DNA from: Leptospira johnsonii
GTDB taxonomy: Bacteria; Spirochaetota; Leptospiria; Leptospirales; Leptospiraceae
Direction: 5' to 3'
Length of the DNA: 64,000 bases
NCBI RefSeq assembly: GCF_003112675.1
Contig: NZ_BFAY01000012.1
Coordinates: 237,730 to 301,729 of the forward strand
In this document: piece by piece, positions 40,348 to 49,823 of the stretch
Position numbering within the stretch: the stretch's first letter is position 1
How the letters are laid out: every line of letters begins with the position of its first letter
Made by a program: the position numbers and the translations under genes
Notes under the pieces: model-generated
Told to the model about the DNA's origin: nothing
Database searches by the model: none
What the model saw: only the letters and a program-made list of their open reading frames with translations

Positions 40348-40787
40348 TTTGACTTTTTCTTTTTATCCGAGTGATACGTCAGCGCGGAAGAGATACATTG
40401 TTTTAATTCTTTTTCCGGGATCTTGGTATCTTCTGAAAAGATAATACTTCTATTCCCTTCAAAACGAAATATTTTAGGATATAATTTCCTAAATCTGGAT
40501 ATCAGATCCGTTTGGCAATGAAAGAAGATCGCATATTTTTTCGGCTCCCCTTTTAATGCGTCTATGCGGATCGTAGTCCCACTTTTGGATTCAGGAGTGA
40601 TATAACTGGGTTGCCCCCATTTTAGCACTTCTTCTATTTTGCCTACTCCTTGTATCTCTTTTGCAGTTTCGAATATTAGTTCTCTTAAATGGAATAATTT
40701 CTCCCGCAAAGAAGGAGAATACTCTGAGAATGTTTCGGCTACATCCTCGTTTGTGAATTTTTGGAAATGATTCTTTTTCTGAGCCAT
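40344..40787 (-). CDS. DUF1801 domain protein
   Basis: This is a 147-residue protein with the DUF1801 (YdhG/iron-chaperone-like fold) pattern: a helical N-terminus, then VLKWGQPSYIT and KKYAIFFHCQ strands. No catalytic residues are evident and the function is unknown. It lies 6 bases downstream of the FAD oxidoreductase gene on the same strand, so they are likely co-transcribed. Confidence 0.8.
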   Translation of the reverse strand: MAQKKNHFQKFTNEDVAETFSEYSPSLREKLFHLRELIFETAKEIQGVGKIEEVLKWGQPSYITPESKSGTTIRIDALKGEPKKYAIFFHCQTDLISRFRKLYPKIFRFEGNRSIIFSEDTKIPEKELKQCISSALTYHSDKKKKSN

Positions 40788-40793
40788 GATATT

Positions 40794-42347
40794 TTAAATA
40801 CTTACCGCACAGGCTTGCGCACATCTGATCCCGTCCATGGCCGCGGATACAATCCCACCTGCGTATCCGGCTCCTTCTCCGCAAGGATATAAACCTTTAA
40901 CGCGAATATGTTCCAAAGTTTCCGGATCCCTGGGAATACTAACTGGAGAAGAAGTCCTAGTTTCAGGAGCGTGGACTACAGCTTCGTTGGTCAGATATCC
41001 TCTCATAGATTTATTAAATTCCTTAAATCCGTTTTGCAAAGCTTTCATTACAAATTTAGGAAGTACGGAAGAAAGATCAGCAGATGTAATTCCAGGAGGA
41101 TAAGAAGTTTTAGGAAGATCCGCAGAAATTTTACCTTCCACAAAGTCCGCAAGTCTGGTAGCAGGAGCAGTTTGGGTTTTGCCTCCAGCAATCCAAGCCT
41201 TTTGTTCTATCTCCTTTTGGAATTCCATGGCAGCCAAGGGACCGTATTTTTGGAAAGTTAGGAAATCCTCTTGTCGGAGTTCCACCACTATCCCTGAATT
41301 CGCGGTCGGCCTTGCTCGTCTAGAAGAGGACCATCCATTGGTCACAATCTCTCCTGGTTTTGTTGCACAGGCGGCAATCACTCCACCGGGACACATACAA
41401 AAAGAATACACCCCTCTACCCTGGATCTGCTTTACGATACTATAAGGAGAAGGGGGAAGGAATGGCCCTCTGTCCTCGCAACTGTACTGGATAGAGTCTA
41501 TTAAAGATTGCTTATGTTCTACCCTGACCCCTATTGCGAGAGGTTTTAAATGGATTTCTATTCCTTTATGATGAAGTAATTCGAATATATCTCTGGCAGA
41601 ATGCCCCGTAGCCAGGATTACCTTGTCGGAAAGAAAACGATCTCCATTCTTAGTAACTACACCCTTGATAGAATCACCTTCCAGTATCAGGTCTGTCACT
41701 CTTTGGTTGAAATGGACTTCTCCGCCTCTTTCTTGGATTGTTTCCCTCATTTTGCGAACAATACTCGGAAGTTTGTTTGTCCCTATATGAGGGTGGGCTT
41801 CTATTAGAATATTAGGATTTGCTCCAAAACCAACAAGTAGTTCCAGAATACGACGTACATTTCCTCTTTTTTTGGATCTAGTATAAAGTTTGCCGTCCGA
41901 ATAAGTGCCCGCTCCGCCTTCTCCAAAACAATAATTAGAATCCTCATCCACAATATGATGAGCATTGATATTTTGAAGATCTTTAGGTCTTGACTTAACG
42001 TCCTTTCCTCTTTCCAGAACGATAGGTTTCAAACCGGATCCAATCAATTCCAAAGCAGAGAATAAACCTGCAGGCCCCGCACCGATCACAATCACTTCTT
42101 TAGAATTTTTAACATCCGGATAGTCAGGGAGATGGATCTGCTGTTCGATAAATTCTTCGTTGATATAAACCCGGACCTTGAGATTAACAAAGACCGTTTT
42201 TTGTCTAGCATCAATAGAATGATTTAAGATCTCAATATGTGTTATATCCGGCAAAGAGATCTTTTTGGATTTGGAAATATATTCTGTAAGCCGATCCGAT
42301 TGTTCGGCGATCTCAGGCAAAAGCCTAAGTTCTAATTCTTGGGTCAT
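40794..42347 (-). CDS. FAD-dependent oxidoreductase (COG2509 type)
   Basis: This is a 517-residue flavoprotein with an N-terminal extension of about 85 residues before the dinucleotide-binding GAGPAGLFSALE (89-100) and an ERG that binds the FAD ribose. GGAGTYSDGKL and the C-terminal CGEGAGYAGGI are typical of this family of uncharacterised NAD(P)/FAD dehydrogenases. The substrate is unknown. Confidence 0.88.
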   Translation of the reverse strand: MTQELELRLLPEIAEQSDRLTEYISKSKKISLPDITHIEILNHSIDARQKTVFVNLKVRVYINEEFIEQQIHLPDYPDVKNSKEVIVIGAGPAGLFSALELIGSGLKPIVLERGKDVKSRPKDLQNINAHHIVDEDSNYCFGEGGAGTYSDGKLYTRSKKRGNVRRILELLVGFGANPNILIEAHPHIGTNKLPSIVRKMRETIQERGGEVHFNQRVTDLILEGDSIKGVVTKNGDRFLSDKVILATGHSARDIFELLHHKGIEIHLKPLAIGVRVEHKQSLIDSIQYSCEDRGPFLPPSPYSIVKQIQGRGVYSFCMCPGGVIAACATKPGEIVTNGWSSSRRARPTANSGIVVELRQEDFLTFQKYGPLAAMEFQKEIEQKAWIAGGKTQTAPATRLADFVEGKISADLPKTSYPPGITSADLSSVLPKFVMKALQNGFKEFNKSMRGYLTNEAVVHAPETRTSSPVSIPRDPETLEHIRVKGLYPCGEGAGYAGGIVSAAMDGIRCAQACAVSI

Positions 42348-42544
42348 AGTTCAGGACCAAAAGTTTTAGGATTTGTATGTAATGGAGTTAAAAAAGAAAG
42401 GAAGAATGAGGCAAGGAATTTTAAGGAGAGCTGGGAATAAATTGAAAGGATATTAATACCGAAAACGAAGATTCCGGGGGAGGATCAAAATTAGAATCGC
42501 AAAAATCCTAGAATTATCACTAAGTTGGTAAACCAGGCAGATCC

Positions 42545-42775
42545 TTGAAAGTAACGGACCGACAAAAGAAAAAATTCTTAAAGTCCCTGAAACAGGCAAG
42601 GATCGAAGCAGAGTTGAGCCAATCGGAAGTCGCCCAAAAGATCGGGACGAGTCAAAGTTTTATTTCTAAAATAGAGTCTGGAAAAATATCTTTAGAAGTA
42701 GAGATATTCTTAAAGTTGTATCAACTGTACGATAAACCTGCGGAATATTTTTTCTCCGCATTCTCTCAAAAATAA
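42545..42775 (+). CDS. XRE-family helix-turn-helix regulator
   Basis: This 76-residue single-domain DNA-binding protein starts at TTG. The HTH is ARIEAELSQSEVAQKIGTSQSFISKIESG (about 19-46), of the XRE/Cro type. No effector domain is present. It may autoregulate or control the convergent lipoprotein, but no operator was identified. Confidence 0.85.
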   Translation: MKVTDRQKKKFLKSLKQARIEAELSQSEVAQKIGTSQSFISKIESGKISLEVEIFLKLYQLYDKPAEYFFSAFSQK

Positions 42776-42779
42776 AAAT

Positions 42780-43397
42780 CTATTTTTGAACTTCTCCCCG
42801 ATTCTTTATAAACTTTTGGATCATTTCCAACTGAGATTCGGAAACGAATAGATCGATCGCATCATTTGCGCTATATATTCTGTACTGAAGGGATTTCGCA
42901 GAAAGAATATCGTTTTCCATTTCTTTCGTAAAAGTCAATTTACCGGAAAGGATATTAGAAGTTAAGGTAGAAGTTCGAGTCGTAGTCGCGGGAACAGTGC
43001 TATAGCCGTATCCAAAACCGATTCCGGGTCCCATATTTGCAGGGACCTGAGTGCGAACAGTCACCTGATTGGCAGAATAGTTTGAATCCGATAAAAGAAG
43101 TTTTGTGGATTTACGATCTATTTTGATATAAGCTTCCGGCCCCAATGCGGCAAGAGTTTCCGAACCTTGGAGTCGGATGATCAGAGTGATCTGGGAAATC
43201 ACTCCATTCTTAATCTCCTTTGCATATTGACCGCCGTAAGAATAAACACTTTTGTTCGGATTATCCACCTTCGCTTCATGGTCCATATCCATCTTAACGA
43301 TCGTGATATCTCTAAAAGGATCTTGGACAACTTGGATCGTAGTGCCGCAACCGACACAAAAGATTAGAAAACAGTATATTAAGGATTTATACTTCAA
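42780..43397 (-). CDS. Hypothetical lipoprotein
   Basis: This is a 205-residue protein with a signal peptide ending in a lipobox (FCVGCG, Cys about 17). The mature part is beta-rich with a glycine/threonine segment (GPGIGFGYGYS ... TTTRTSTLT). No family is recognised. It is convergent with the XRE regulator gene. Confidence 0.75.
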   Translation of the reverse strand: MKYKSLIYCFLIFCVGCGTTIQVVQDPFRDITIVKMDMDHEAKVDNPNKSVYSYGGQYAKEIKNGVISQITLIIRLQGSETLAALGPEAYIKIDRKSTKLLLSDSNYSANQVTVRTQVPANMGPGIGFGYGYSTVPATTTRTSTLTSNILSGKLTFTKEMENDILSAKSLQYRIYSANDAIDLFVSESQLEMIQKFIKNRGEVQK

Positions 43398-43534
43398 GTT
43401 TCCCCGATTTTTTGGATCATTCCTTCACAATTTAGAAAGAAGAAAAGAACTAATCAATATATCCTAAAAATCGAAAGAACGGTCACGACGCAAATTTTCC
43501 TTAAAAGTGTTCATCCACGTCGCGACATCCCTAC

Positions 43535-43939
43535 TTATTTTTGCCAGGGTGTTAGTTCTCTCAATTTAGGAAATCTGAGATAAAGTCCCGCCCATAGAAT
43601 GATCCCCAAATAGGTGGGAAATAAAATATGAGATCCCAGTGGATTTAAAACACGAACGTGGGTAGCGACCGCACCGCCCAAATATCCGGTTAGTAAAGTC
43701 GCTCCTAAAACTGCAGTTCTAGGAAATGCGTATAACAGAGTGCTAACGATTAGGATTGTTCCCAAGTAAGGCATTACTTCAGGCGGATAACCTAGTTTAG
43801 CTCCTTCTGCCTGAGCTTCCGGTGGCATTTTATCTAAGAAAAATTTTAATACTCCATCAAAAAGCAGAAAAAGTGTAACCAATCCGCTGAGTACTCGTCC
43901 GGTCCAGAGCTGGCCTTTCGAAACGTTTTCAGATCCCAT
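43535..43939 (-). CDS. DoxX-like membrane protein
   Basis: This is a 134-residue protein with four membrane helices. GRVLSGLVTLFLLFDGVLKFF and GATLLTGYLGGAVATHVR match DoxX-like proteins. The ATG is preceded by GGAGGAAAT. The function is unknown. It begins a run of small, stand-alone genes on the minus strand. Confidence 0.82.
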   Translation of the reverse strand: MGSENVSKGQLWTGRVLSGLVTLFLLFDGVLKFFLDKMPPEAQAEGAKLGYPPEVMPYLGTILIVSTLLYAFPRTAVLGATLLTGYLGGAVATHVRVLNPLGSHILFPTYLGIILWAGLYLRFPKLRELTPWQK

Positions 43940-44084
43940 TCTATATTTCCTCCAAATGAGAGGGCAATTCTGGGATCTTTGACGGAAAAGTTCAAGAACT
44001 ATTACAAGAATTTTGAATTCGATTTTGTAACATTCGAATGTTTGTAGCTAAGACGACTACTCACTAGTAGCGGATCCTTGGAAA

Positions 44085-44471
44085 TTATTTCTTTTTCGTT
44101 TTTTTGGGGACCTTCTTCATGAATTCCCCCACTCTAAATTTTACGATCTTACGGACCAGATCGAAAGGTAAAGGTTGATTGATCGGAAACTGAACGGATC
44201 CTTTTGCGTTTTTATATTTATCAATTTCTTTTTTGAATTTGGCGATACCGCTTGCTCCCGGATAAAAACCGATATGATTCTTATATGCGGCAAAATGTAC
44301 TAGATTCCCGTTCAAATAAAAAGTGGGGATTTGGTAGCTGATCTTTTCACTTGCTTCTGGAGCGGTTTCTTGGATCGTTTTTCGGAGTTCCTGAAGAATG
44401 CTTTGGACCTCCTTCGGAAAAGTTTTAATGTACTCGTCAATCGATTGGAATGTATTTTTTATTTTATCCAT
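44085..44471 (-). CDS. DUF1801/YdhG-like protein
   Basis: This is a 128-residue protein with the DUF1801 pattern: an N-terminal FQSIDEYIKTFPKEVQ helix, then ISYQIPTFYLNG, HFAAYKNHIGFYPG, and a C-terminal IVKFRVGEF. A lysine-rich tail ends the protein. It belongs to the YdhG group; its biochemical role is unknown. Confidence 0.85.
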   Translation of the reverse strand: MDKIKNTFQSIDEYIKTFPKEVQSILQELRKTIQETAPEASEKISYQIPTFYLNGNLVHFAAYKNHIGFYPGASGIAKFKKEIDKYKNAKGSVQFPINQPLPFDLVRKIVKFRVGEFMKKVPKKTKKK

Positions 44472-44527
44472 AAATATGCCTGAATGAACTTAAACCAAAT
44501 TAGATCAATCTTTCAGAAAGATCTAAT

Positions 44528-44941
44528 TTACCGTTTTTTAATGACCAATATTCCCGCAAGGTAACTTGTCGGAATATAAGCCCCGATCAAATCCACGATC
44601 GTAAACCAAGCAGGAGAAGAAAGCATTAGGATATTTGCAATCCCGCCCGCCAGAAAAAAGGCTCCGATCACTAAAGCAAATTTAAGTTTATGATTTGTTG
44701 CAATGAATGCCGCAACCAACGCTCCTACAAATGTTCCAAGTGCATGAGCTAAAAAAGGAAAGATAAAATGTTTTGGTTGGAATAAATGAATGGATGCTTT
44801 CAATCCTTCCATAGTAGTCACATCGGCGCCTTCGGGAGGAGGAATGATATTACCGCTGATCGTAATAATTCCCATATTCACTATACTTCCGATGAGAAGT
44901 CCTGCGATCACTGATAAGGTATTTTTAACATACGGATTCAT
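44528..44941 (-). CDS. Small membrane protein of unknown function
   Basis: This is a 137-residue protein with four membrane helices (about 5-30, 60-82, 88-107, 114-133) and a periplasmic loop containing IIPPPEGADVTTM. No catalytic motif is visible and the family is not recognised. It is a single gene on the minus strand. Confidence 0.72.
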   Translation of the reverse strand: MNPYVKNTLSVIAGLLIGSIVNMGIITISGNIIPPPEGADVTTMEGLKASIHLFQPKHFIFPFLAHALGTFVGALVAAFIATNHKLKFALVIGAFFLAGGIANILMLSSPAWFTIVDLIGAYIPTSYLAGILVIKKR

Positions 44942-45011
44942 AATCTAATGCCCCAATTCATTCAAAAAATAAATGATTAGAGTAACTTATGAGAACAATG
45001 CAAGTGGAAAA

Positions 45012-45401
45012 TTACTTTAATCTTTCTAAAACACCTTTTCGTTTTACTATGTTCTTGTAATCCCATTGGATTTTCTTAGATTTATTTACCCAACGTTTTA
45101 AGTCTTTTTTGTTGATTTGATCTGGACTTGTATAACGAACTTCAGCTGCTTTAAAAGTCCCTTCCGGCTCCAAACCTTCTTCATCAAAGGACTGTCCGCT
45201 CCAAAAGAGCAATCGAATACAACTTTTAAGTTTGCTATATCCTACGATCGGATTCCCATCCAAGAACCAAACCGGATGAGCATGCCAAATTTTATTTTCC
45301 GCCTTAGGAAGATGGAGATTAATTTCTTGGGAAAGAATATCACAAATCTCTTTTTCAACTTTGGTTTGTGAATTATTATATTTTTGGACTTCTTTGTTCA
45401 T
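45012..45401 (-). CDS. DUF1801 domain protein
   Basis: This is a 129-residue soluble protein resembling DUF1801 proteins (KIWHAHPVWFLDGNPIVGYSK, then IRLLFWSGQSF). I start at ATG 45401, which overlaps the GNAT stop as ATGA; the earlier start (45431) would run into the GNAT gene. Translational coupling with the acetyltransferase is therefore likely. Confidence 0.75.
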   Translation of the reverse strand: MNKEVQKYNNSQTKVEKEICDILSQEINLHLPKAENKIWHAHPVWFLDGNPIVGYSKLKSCIRLLFWSGQSFDEEGLEPEGTFKAAEVRYTSPDQINKKDLKRWVNKSKKIQWDYKNIVKRKGVLERLK

Positions 45402-45847
45402 GCGATTAGATTGTAGGTAAAAAATTCCCAAGTACCTTGTTTAGCGCCTACTTTGTTATATAAAGCCTGAGCAGTCAAATTGTTTGGAGCGGTCACCCAT
45501 TGGAGTCTTGCCGCTCCTTGAGATTTTGCATATTTCGCACAATGATCAATTAGTGATTCGCCAATTCCTCGTTTTCTAAATTCATCCAAAGTGAAAAGAT
45601 CATTCATAATTGCCACTTTACTTATGATACTAGACGCATAAGAAAAATATACGGTAGCAAAGCCTACTAGATTGCCGTCTTTTCTATACCCGAACAAACA
45701 TCCTAAATCGCTATCTTCTCCAAACTGAGAGAAAAATATTCTATTCTTGTCATCGTTGATAGATTCTATTTTGTAAAACTCTTGGTATTTGCGGATTAAA
45801 GGAAGAACTTCATCCAGATTTCTATTTGAAATGGCTTCTATACTCAT
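45398..45847 (-). CDS. GNAT-family N-acetyltransferase
   Basis: This is a 149-residue acetyltransferase. The acetyl-CoA-binding motif A is visible as LFTLDEFRKRGIGESLI (R-x-x-G-I-G), and the C-terminal LQWVTAPNNLTAQALYNKVG is the typical beta5-helix region. The acceptor substrate is unknown. It is coupled to the downstream DUF1801 gene. Confidence 0.88.
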   Translation of the reverse strand: MSIEAISNRNLDEVLPLIRKYQEFYKIESINDDKNRIFFSQFGEDSDLGCLFGYRKDGNLVGFATVYFSYASSIISKVAIMNDLFTLDEFRKRGIGESLIDHCAKYAKSQGAARLQWVTAPNNLTAQALYNKVGAKQGTWEFFTYNLIA

Positions 45848-45867
45848 ATAATTCTTAGAAGCTGAGT

Positions 45868-46230
45868 TTATAGTTTTTTAAGAGATTTTGGCTTTTGTTG
45901 GACCGCTTCTACAAGCCTTTTGGGAGCAACACCACAATAAGAAACGACTAACATATCTTTGAATAAAGCTAAATCGGTAGATTTCATTTCGACACAGGTC
46001 CATCCTTGCTGTCCCCATTTATTTTCTATAGGATAAACGGAACCCTTAGAAGCTGATGAGAAGAATTCTTGGTCGTTCTGATCAAATTTAAGAACGATCT
46101 TTTTATTCTCCTGATCCACCGTTGCAAAAATTTTCTTACTCACTCTGAATGAGATCTTTTCAAAATGAGGCTCTTCTTTTGCCTCAGGAAGAGCTAATGC
46201 AAGTTTTCTTACTTTGTCTAAGGATATCAT
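45868..46230 (-). CDS. MmcQ/YjbR-family protein
   Basis: This is a 120-residue MmcQ/YjbR (CyaY-like fold, DNA-binding-like) protein. VRKLALALPEAKEEPHFEKISFRV opens the domain, and VSYCGVAPKRLVEAV closes it. The function is unknown. It is divergent from the SRPBCC gene, with a 47-bp gap that must hold both start regions. Confidence 0.85.
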   Translation of the reverse strand: MISLDKVRKLALALPEAKEEPHFEKISFRVSKKIFATVDQENKKIVLKFDQNDQEFFSSASKGSVYPIENKWGQQGWTCVEMKSTDLALFKDMLVVSYCGVAPKRLVEAVQQKPKSLKKL

Positions 46231-46277
46231 ATAAAAATGCTTTCCTATGGAGAATAAAATCTGATAGATTCCCTAAA

Positions 46278-46694
46278 ATGGATCCGAAACAAATCACTAT
46301 TCAATCTACTATTGCAGCAGACATTAAGAAAGTCTGGGACTACTACACCAATCCGCAACATATTATCAAATGGAATTTTGCTACCGACGATTGGCAATGC
46401 CCTTGGGCAAAAAATGATATGAGACCAGGTGGAAAATACAGCGCGAGAATGGAAGCTAAGGACGGAAGTTTCGGTTTCGAGTTTGAGGCAATTTACGACA
46501 CAGTCGTCGATCAGAAAAATTTTTCTTATACGATGGGAGATGGTAGAAAAGCAACTGTTAGCTTTGAGAATCAAGATAACAAAACTCTTGTAGTCGTCAG
46601 TTTTGATCCTGAATCAGAAAATCCAATTGAGATGCAGAGAGGTGGTTGGCAAGCGATACTTGATAACTTCAAAAAGTATACAGAGGCTAATTAG
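46278..46694 (+). CDS. SRPBCC (AHSA1-like) ligand-binding protein
   Basis: This is a 138-residue START/Bet v1-like protein. IQSTIAADIKKVWDYYTNP and GGWQAILDNFKKYTE are typical of AHSA1/SRPBCC proteins. I start at ATG 46278, since the upstream extension to 46149 runs into the divergent MmcQ gene. The ligand is unknown. Confidence 0.85.
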   Translation: MDPKQITIQSTIAADIKKVWDYYTNPQHIIKWNFATDDWQCPWAKNDMRPGGKYSARMEAKDGSFGFEFEAIYDTVVDQKNFSYTMGDGRKATVSFENQDNKTLVVVSFDPESENPIEMQRGGWQAILDNFKKYTEAN

Positions 46695-46742
46695 TAGATT
46701 TGCTATTTATAACTATCAGGACTCAGGCGCCGTACCGAAGAG

Positions 46743-47123
46743 CTATTGCCCTTCTGGCGGCTGCCACAACTCGACCTTGTTTCCTTCCGGATCCATGACC
46801 CAACCGAATATCCCATACTCGGATTGCTCTACCTTCTCCAATACTTGACAACCCTCTTCACGAAGGAGTTTCAAGAGTCCGTGAAGATCCTCTACTCGAT
46901 AATTAACCATAAAAGTTGAACTGCTCGGAGCGAAATAGGAGCCGTCCCCAACTGCCCAAGCTGTTGTGCCGTTTGTAGGATTACCAACTGCATCGACCCA
47001 ACGAAAAGCTGCGCCACCCCAATCCTGTACATCTATGCCAAGATGAGTTTTGTACCAGGCACCTAATTTGGCAGGATCCTTAGCACTAAAGAATACTCCA
47101 CCAATACCTGTAACACGTTTCAT
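46743..47123 (-). CDS. VOC-family (glyoxalase-like) protein
   Basis: This is a 126-residue single VOC module (beta-alpha-beta-beta-beta repeats). IGGVFFSAKDPAKLGAWYKTHLGI starts the first half, and IFGWVMDPEGNKVELWQPP with the Glu ligand ends the second. It may be a lyase, dioxygenase or resistance-type protein; nothing here separates these. Confidence 0.88.
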   Translation of the reverse strand: MKRVTGIGGVFFSAKDPAKLGAWYKTHLGIDVQDWGGAAFRWVDAVGNPTNGTTAWAVGDGSYFAPSSSTFMVNYRVEDLHGLLKLLREEGCQVLEKVEQSEYGIFGWVMDPEGNKVELWQPPEGQ

Positions 47124-47306
47124 AGATGACCTCCAAATTACCGAGCTTTGCCGATGCTACACATACTATGTATATCCGCATAACAAAATTTGTATTCTGA
47201 TGAGTAAGATATTCGCGACAAGGTAAACGGATGGTGGTTTGGAATTGACTCTTATGAACTTTTGGTCCGAAAATTGTGTAGGGATTACTTTCTAAGGAAT
47301 ATTGCC

Positions 47307-47909
47307 ATGAGAAAAATTATTGTACTCGAATTCCTCACACTTGATGGAGTAATACAAGCCGGAGGCGGACCAGAGGAAGATACTAGTGGCGGCTTCAATT
47401 ACGGCGGGTGGCAAGTTCCCTATTCTGACGATACCCTTGGGGCTGTCATGAAGAAGCAGATGAACCAACCGTTTGATCTGCTATTAGGACGTAAGACATT
47501 TGAAATTTGGGAACCATACTGGCCGAAACATGCTGACTTTTGGCCGGGTGTCATGTCTGCGACCAAGTACATCGTATCGAATACCTTGACTTCTAGCGAA
47601 TGGCAACCCTCCGTGTTTTTAAGCGGAGACATCGTGGAAAAAATCAGCAAACTCAAACAAGAACAAAGGCCGGATCTGCATGTTTATGGAAGTGCAAATC
47701 TCGTTCAAACACTTATGAAGCATGATTTAGTCGATGAGTTCTGGTTAAAGATATATCCGCTAACGTTGGGAATCGGTAAACGGTTGTTTGTCGATGGAAC
47801 AATCCCGGCAGCGTTCAAGGTGACGGAGAGCCAAATCTCCCCTAACGGAATCATTATCGTGAATTACAAGCGCGCAGGCGAGGTTCAAACCGGAAGTTTT
47901 GATAGTTAG
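47307..47909 (+). CDS. Dihydrofolate reductase-like (RibD C-terminal) protein
   Basis: This is a 200-residue protein of the RibD-C/DHFR-like family ([43 protein letters not shown]). It probably binds NADPH; the substrate is unknown. I start at ATG 47307 with TAAGGAAT upstream. A second member of the family lies at 49067-49627 on the other strand. Confidence 0.88.
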   Translation: MRKIIVLEFLTLDGVIQAGGGPEEDTSGGFNYGGWQVPYSDDTLGAVMKKQMNQPFDLLLGRKTFEIWEPYWPKHADFWPGVMSATKYIVSNTLTSSEWQPSVFLSGDIVEKISKLKQEQRPDLHVYGSANLVQTLMKHDLVDEFWLKIYPLTLGIGKRLFVDGTIPAAFKVTESQISPNGIIIVNYKRAGEVQTGSFDS

Positions 47910-48019
47910 ACGAACTATAGATAGAAAGTGGACTTGAATTAGCGAAGGTAAAAAAGATAAGAAGAAGCTAAATTTGGAAAGACTTAGAATTTGTCAGAAG
48001 ATGTATAAAAGTGAAATGA

Positions 48020-48211
48020 TTATAACTGTTGAGGTTCTTGATTTTCTATTTCTACAGTAGATTCAGTAGATTCAGTAGATTCTTCCCCTGGAACGCCGTT
48101 CTTTTTCTCTTCGCTTCGTATTTTTCGCCTCTCTATTTTTTCCTGTCTAATTTCTTTCTTCTTAATTTCTCGCTGTCTTTTCACATACGATAAATTTCCT
48201 TTTTTTGCCAT
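48020..48211 (-). CDS. Small highly charged hypothetical protein
   Basis: This is a 63-residue protein with a basic helical N-terminal half (KRQREIKKKEIRQEK) and a C-terminal Ser-Thr-Glu tract. AGGA lies 8 bases upstream of the ATG. The tract is encoded by a 9-bp tandem repeat, so its length may vary between strains. Small proteins of this basic type are widespread but uncharacterised. Confidence 0.7.
   Translation of the reverse strand: MAKKGNLSYVKRQREIKKKEIRQEKIERRKIRSEEKKNGVPGEESTESTESTVEIENQEPQQL
48056..48082 (-). repeat. Three tandem 9-bp units inside a coding sequence
   Basis: Three exact copies of AGTAGATTC (plus-strand reading) encode the repeated Glu-Ser-Thr of the small charged protein. 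The repeat is in frame, so copy-number change would alter protein length without a frameshift. Confidence 0.85.
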
Positions 48212-48305
48212 ATAATATTCCTATTTATTAAAAACCTATTACCGCCCTAGATACAAAATGGTTCGAAGTAAAAAGTACGAAGAGGATAGTTATTATGAAT
48301 TAGAG

Positions 48306-48342
48306 ACCACCAATCCCTAGATTCAACTTTGGGTTTGGTGGT
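48306..48342 (-). terminator. Hairpin after the second RRM gene
   Basis: ACCACCAATCCC and GGGTTTGGTGGT pair over 12 positions with one mismatch. It lies 30 bases beyond the RRM stop on the minus strand. The sequence after it on the minus strand has no long U-run; on the plus strand ATAAAAA follows. Confidence 0.5.
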
Positions 48343-48371
48343 ATAAAAAGGTGAAAGCGGTGTTAAGCGGA

Positions 48372-48677
48372 TTACCAGCGATTACGGTCGAATTTTTTGT
48401 TGTTTCCACCTCTATTGCGATCAGACCTTGCTCTGTCTTCTGCAACGGAAACTACAATATTACGTCCGTCTACATCTTTTCCATTAAGTTCAGAAACTGC
48501 AGTATTAGCAGAATTCTGATCGGAAAAGGTAACAAAACCGAAACCTCTAGATTTACCGGTTTCGCGATCGACTACAACGTTCGCTTCTTGAATAGCGCCG
48601 TGAACTTCAAATACTTGGCGTAAGGTTTGATCAGTAGTTGACCAGCTAAGGCCGCCTACAAATAATTTGGCTGACAT
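48372..48677 (-). CDS. RNA-binding protein, RRM with Arg-Gly tail
   Basis: This is a 101-residue protein with one RRM (RNP2 LFVGGL, RNP1 RGFGFVTF) and a C-terminal Arg/Gly/Asn-rich tail (SDRNRGGNNKKFDRNRW). It resembles bacterial cold-inducible RNA-binding proteins. GAGG lies 10 bases before the ATG. About 390 bases of apparently empty sequence lie upstream, possibly a long leader. Confidence 0.92.
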   Translation of the reverse strand: MSAKLFVGGLSWSTTDQTLRQVFEVHGAIQEANVVVDRETGKSRGFGFVTFSDQNSANTAVSELNGKDVDGRNIVVSVAEDRARSDRNRGGNNKKFDRNRW

Positions 48678-49066
48678 GGATTTTATCCTCGTTCCACACA
48701 GATTTGAATAAATATTAATCCGTATGATAATTAATTTCGGATCATTACGGGCTATGCGATTAAAACAGAACGAGTAAAGAACTTAAACACCACTAGAAAC
48801 CCGAATAGAATAAATTGCAAGAACATTTTCTAAGTATAGAAGAAAAGTCGTAGATGAAAAAGGATCGTGGCAGTATAAGAAAGGTTGCTAATCACTGTGT
48901 CGGGGAGCTTTGGAAGGCTCCCATAGAAAACGAAGGACGAGCCAATCCTCTCTGTAATCATTTCAGAAGGTCGCTGCCAGGTTTTTTGCCGGGAGCGATA
49001 GGAATACAAAGATGAGATGAAGAAAGCATTTATTGTGAGTCATACTTTCTCCTATAAAATTTCATT
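48678..49066. other. Intergenic region upstream of the second RRM gene
   Basis: There are 389 bases without a supported gene. The part next to the RRM start is AT-rich and should contain its promoter and leader. No attC-like 7-mer pair, hairpin terminator or known riboswitch was recognised. Confidence 0.3.
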
Positions 49067-49627
49067 CTATCTCGTATGTTTTTTGTAATGAAGAGCGATA
49101 GCACCCGATTGAAAAGTTCTTGAACCAAGAAAATCAAGCCTAAGTTTCTCTTCCAATTTCATGGTATCGAATAACCGCGGTCCCTTCCCCGCTACAACCG
49201 GATGAACTACAAAACGATACTCATCAATCAAATGATGTTCCGAAAGCTGGGACGCTATGCTTATACTACCCACGAGAATATCTCCTCCGGACTGCTGCTT
49301 CAATTTAAGCACTTCCTCTACAATGTTTGCATGTACGAGTCTTGTATTTGCGTCCTCAACGTGTTTCAATGAAGTGGAGAATAAGACCTTGTCGAGCGAA
49401 GTAAACACGCGAGCGAATTCATTAGATACTTCTGACATAGATTGGTCCCGGGCAACTTCAGGCCAAAAAGGCACCATGAGTTGGTACGTGATCCGACCAT
49501 ATAGCATGAGACCGCCATTACGTAAAAGATCAGTGAAATATTGGTGCACCTCATCGTCAGCAATCATGTCTGTGTGACTGCAATTCCCGTCGGCCGTAAT
49601 ATTGATTGCAAAAACAATTTTTCTCAT
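49067..49627 (-). CDS. Dihydrofolate reductase-like (RibD C-terminal) protein
   Basis: This is a 186-residue RibD-C/DHFR-like protein ([47 protein letters not shown]). It is the leftmost gene oriented with the cassette array. No attC follows it, so it may be an old cassette that lost its site or simply flanking chromosome. Its family appears again at 47307. Confidence 0.88.
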   Translation of the reverse strand: MRKIVFAINITADGNCSHTDMIADDEVHQYFTDLLRNGGLMLYGRITYQLMVPFWPEVARDQSMSEVSNEFARVFTSLDKVLFSTSLKHVEDANTRLVHANIVEEVLKLKQQSGGDILVGSISIASQLSEHHLIDEYRFVVHPVVAGKGPRLFDTMKLEEKLRLDFLGSRTFQSGAIALHYKKHTR

Positions 49628-49720
49628 AGGCCTGCCTGTATATAGTATTCGCTGAAAAATATAAACCCGATAGCAATTTTTTTCATTTAATTCCCTTTAT
49701 ATATAAATTTGTGAAATTGC

Positions 49721-49803
49721 GCATAACGACCTAGGCATTCCGATATTTTGTATTTGGCGCGTGCTTGCATATGCAAGTGCAGCGCCAGAGGTGAAAGTTA
49801 CTA
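49721..49803 (-). repeat. attC site 1 (degenerate, short)
   Basis: GCATAAC at the left and a weak GTTACTA at the right bound 83 bp, with an internal GCTTGCATATGCAAG palindrome. It follows the CPBP gene (stop at 49824). It is the leftmost recognisable site. Confidence 0.55.
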
Positions 49804-49823
49804 GAAGCCTTGTTTGAAACTAC

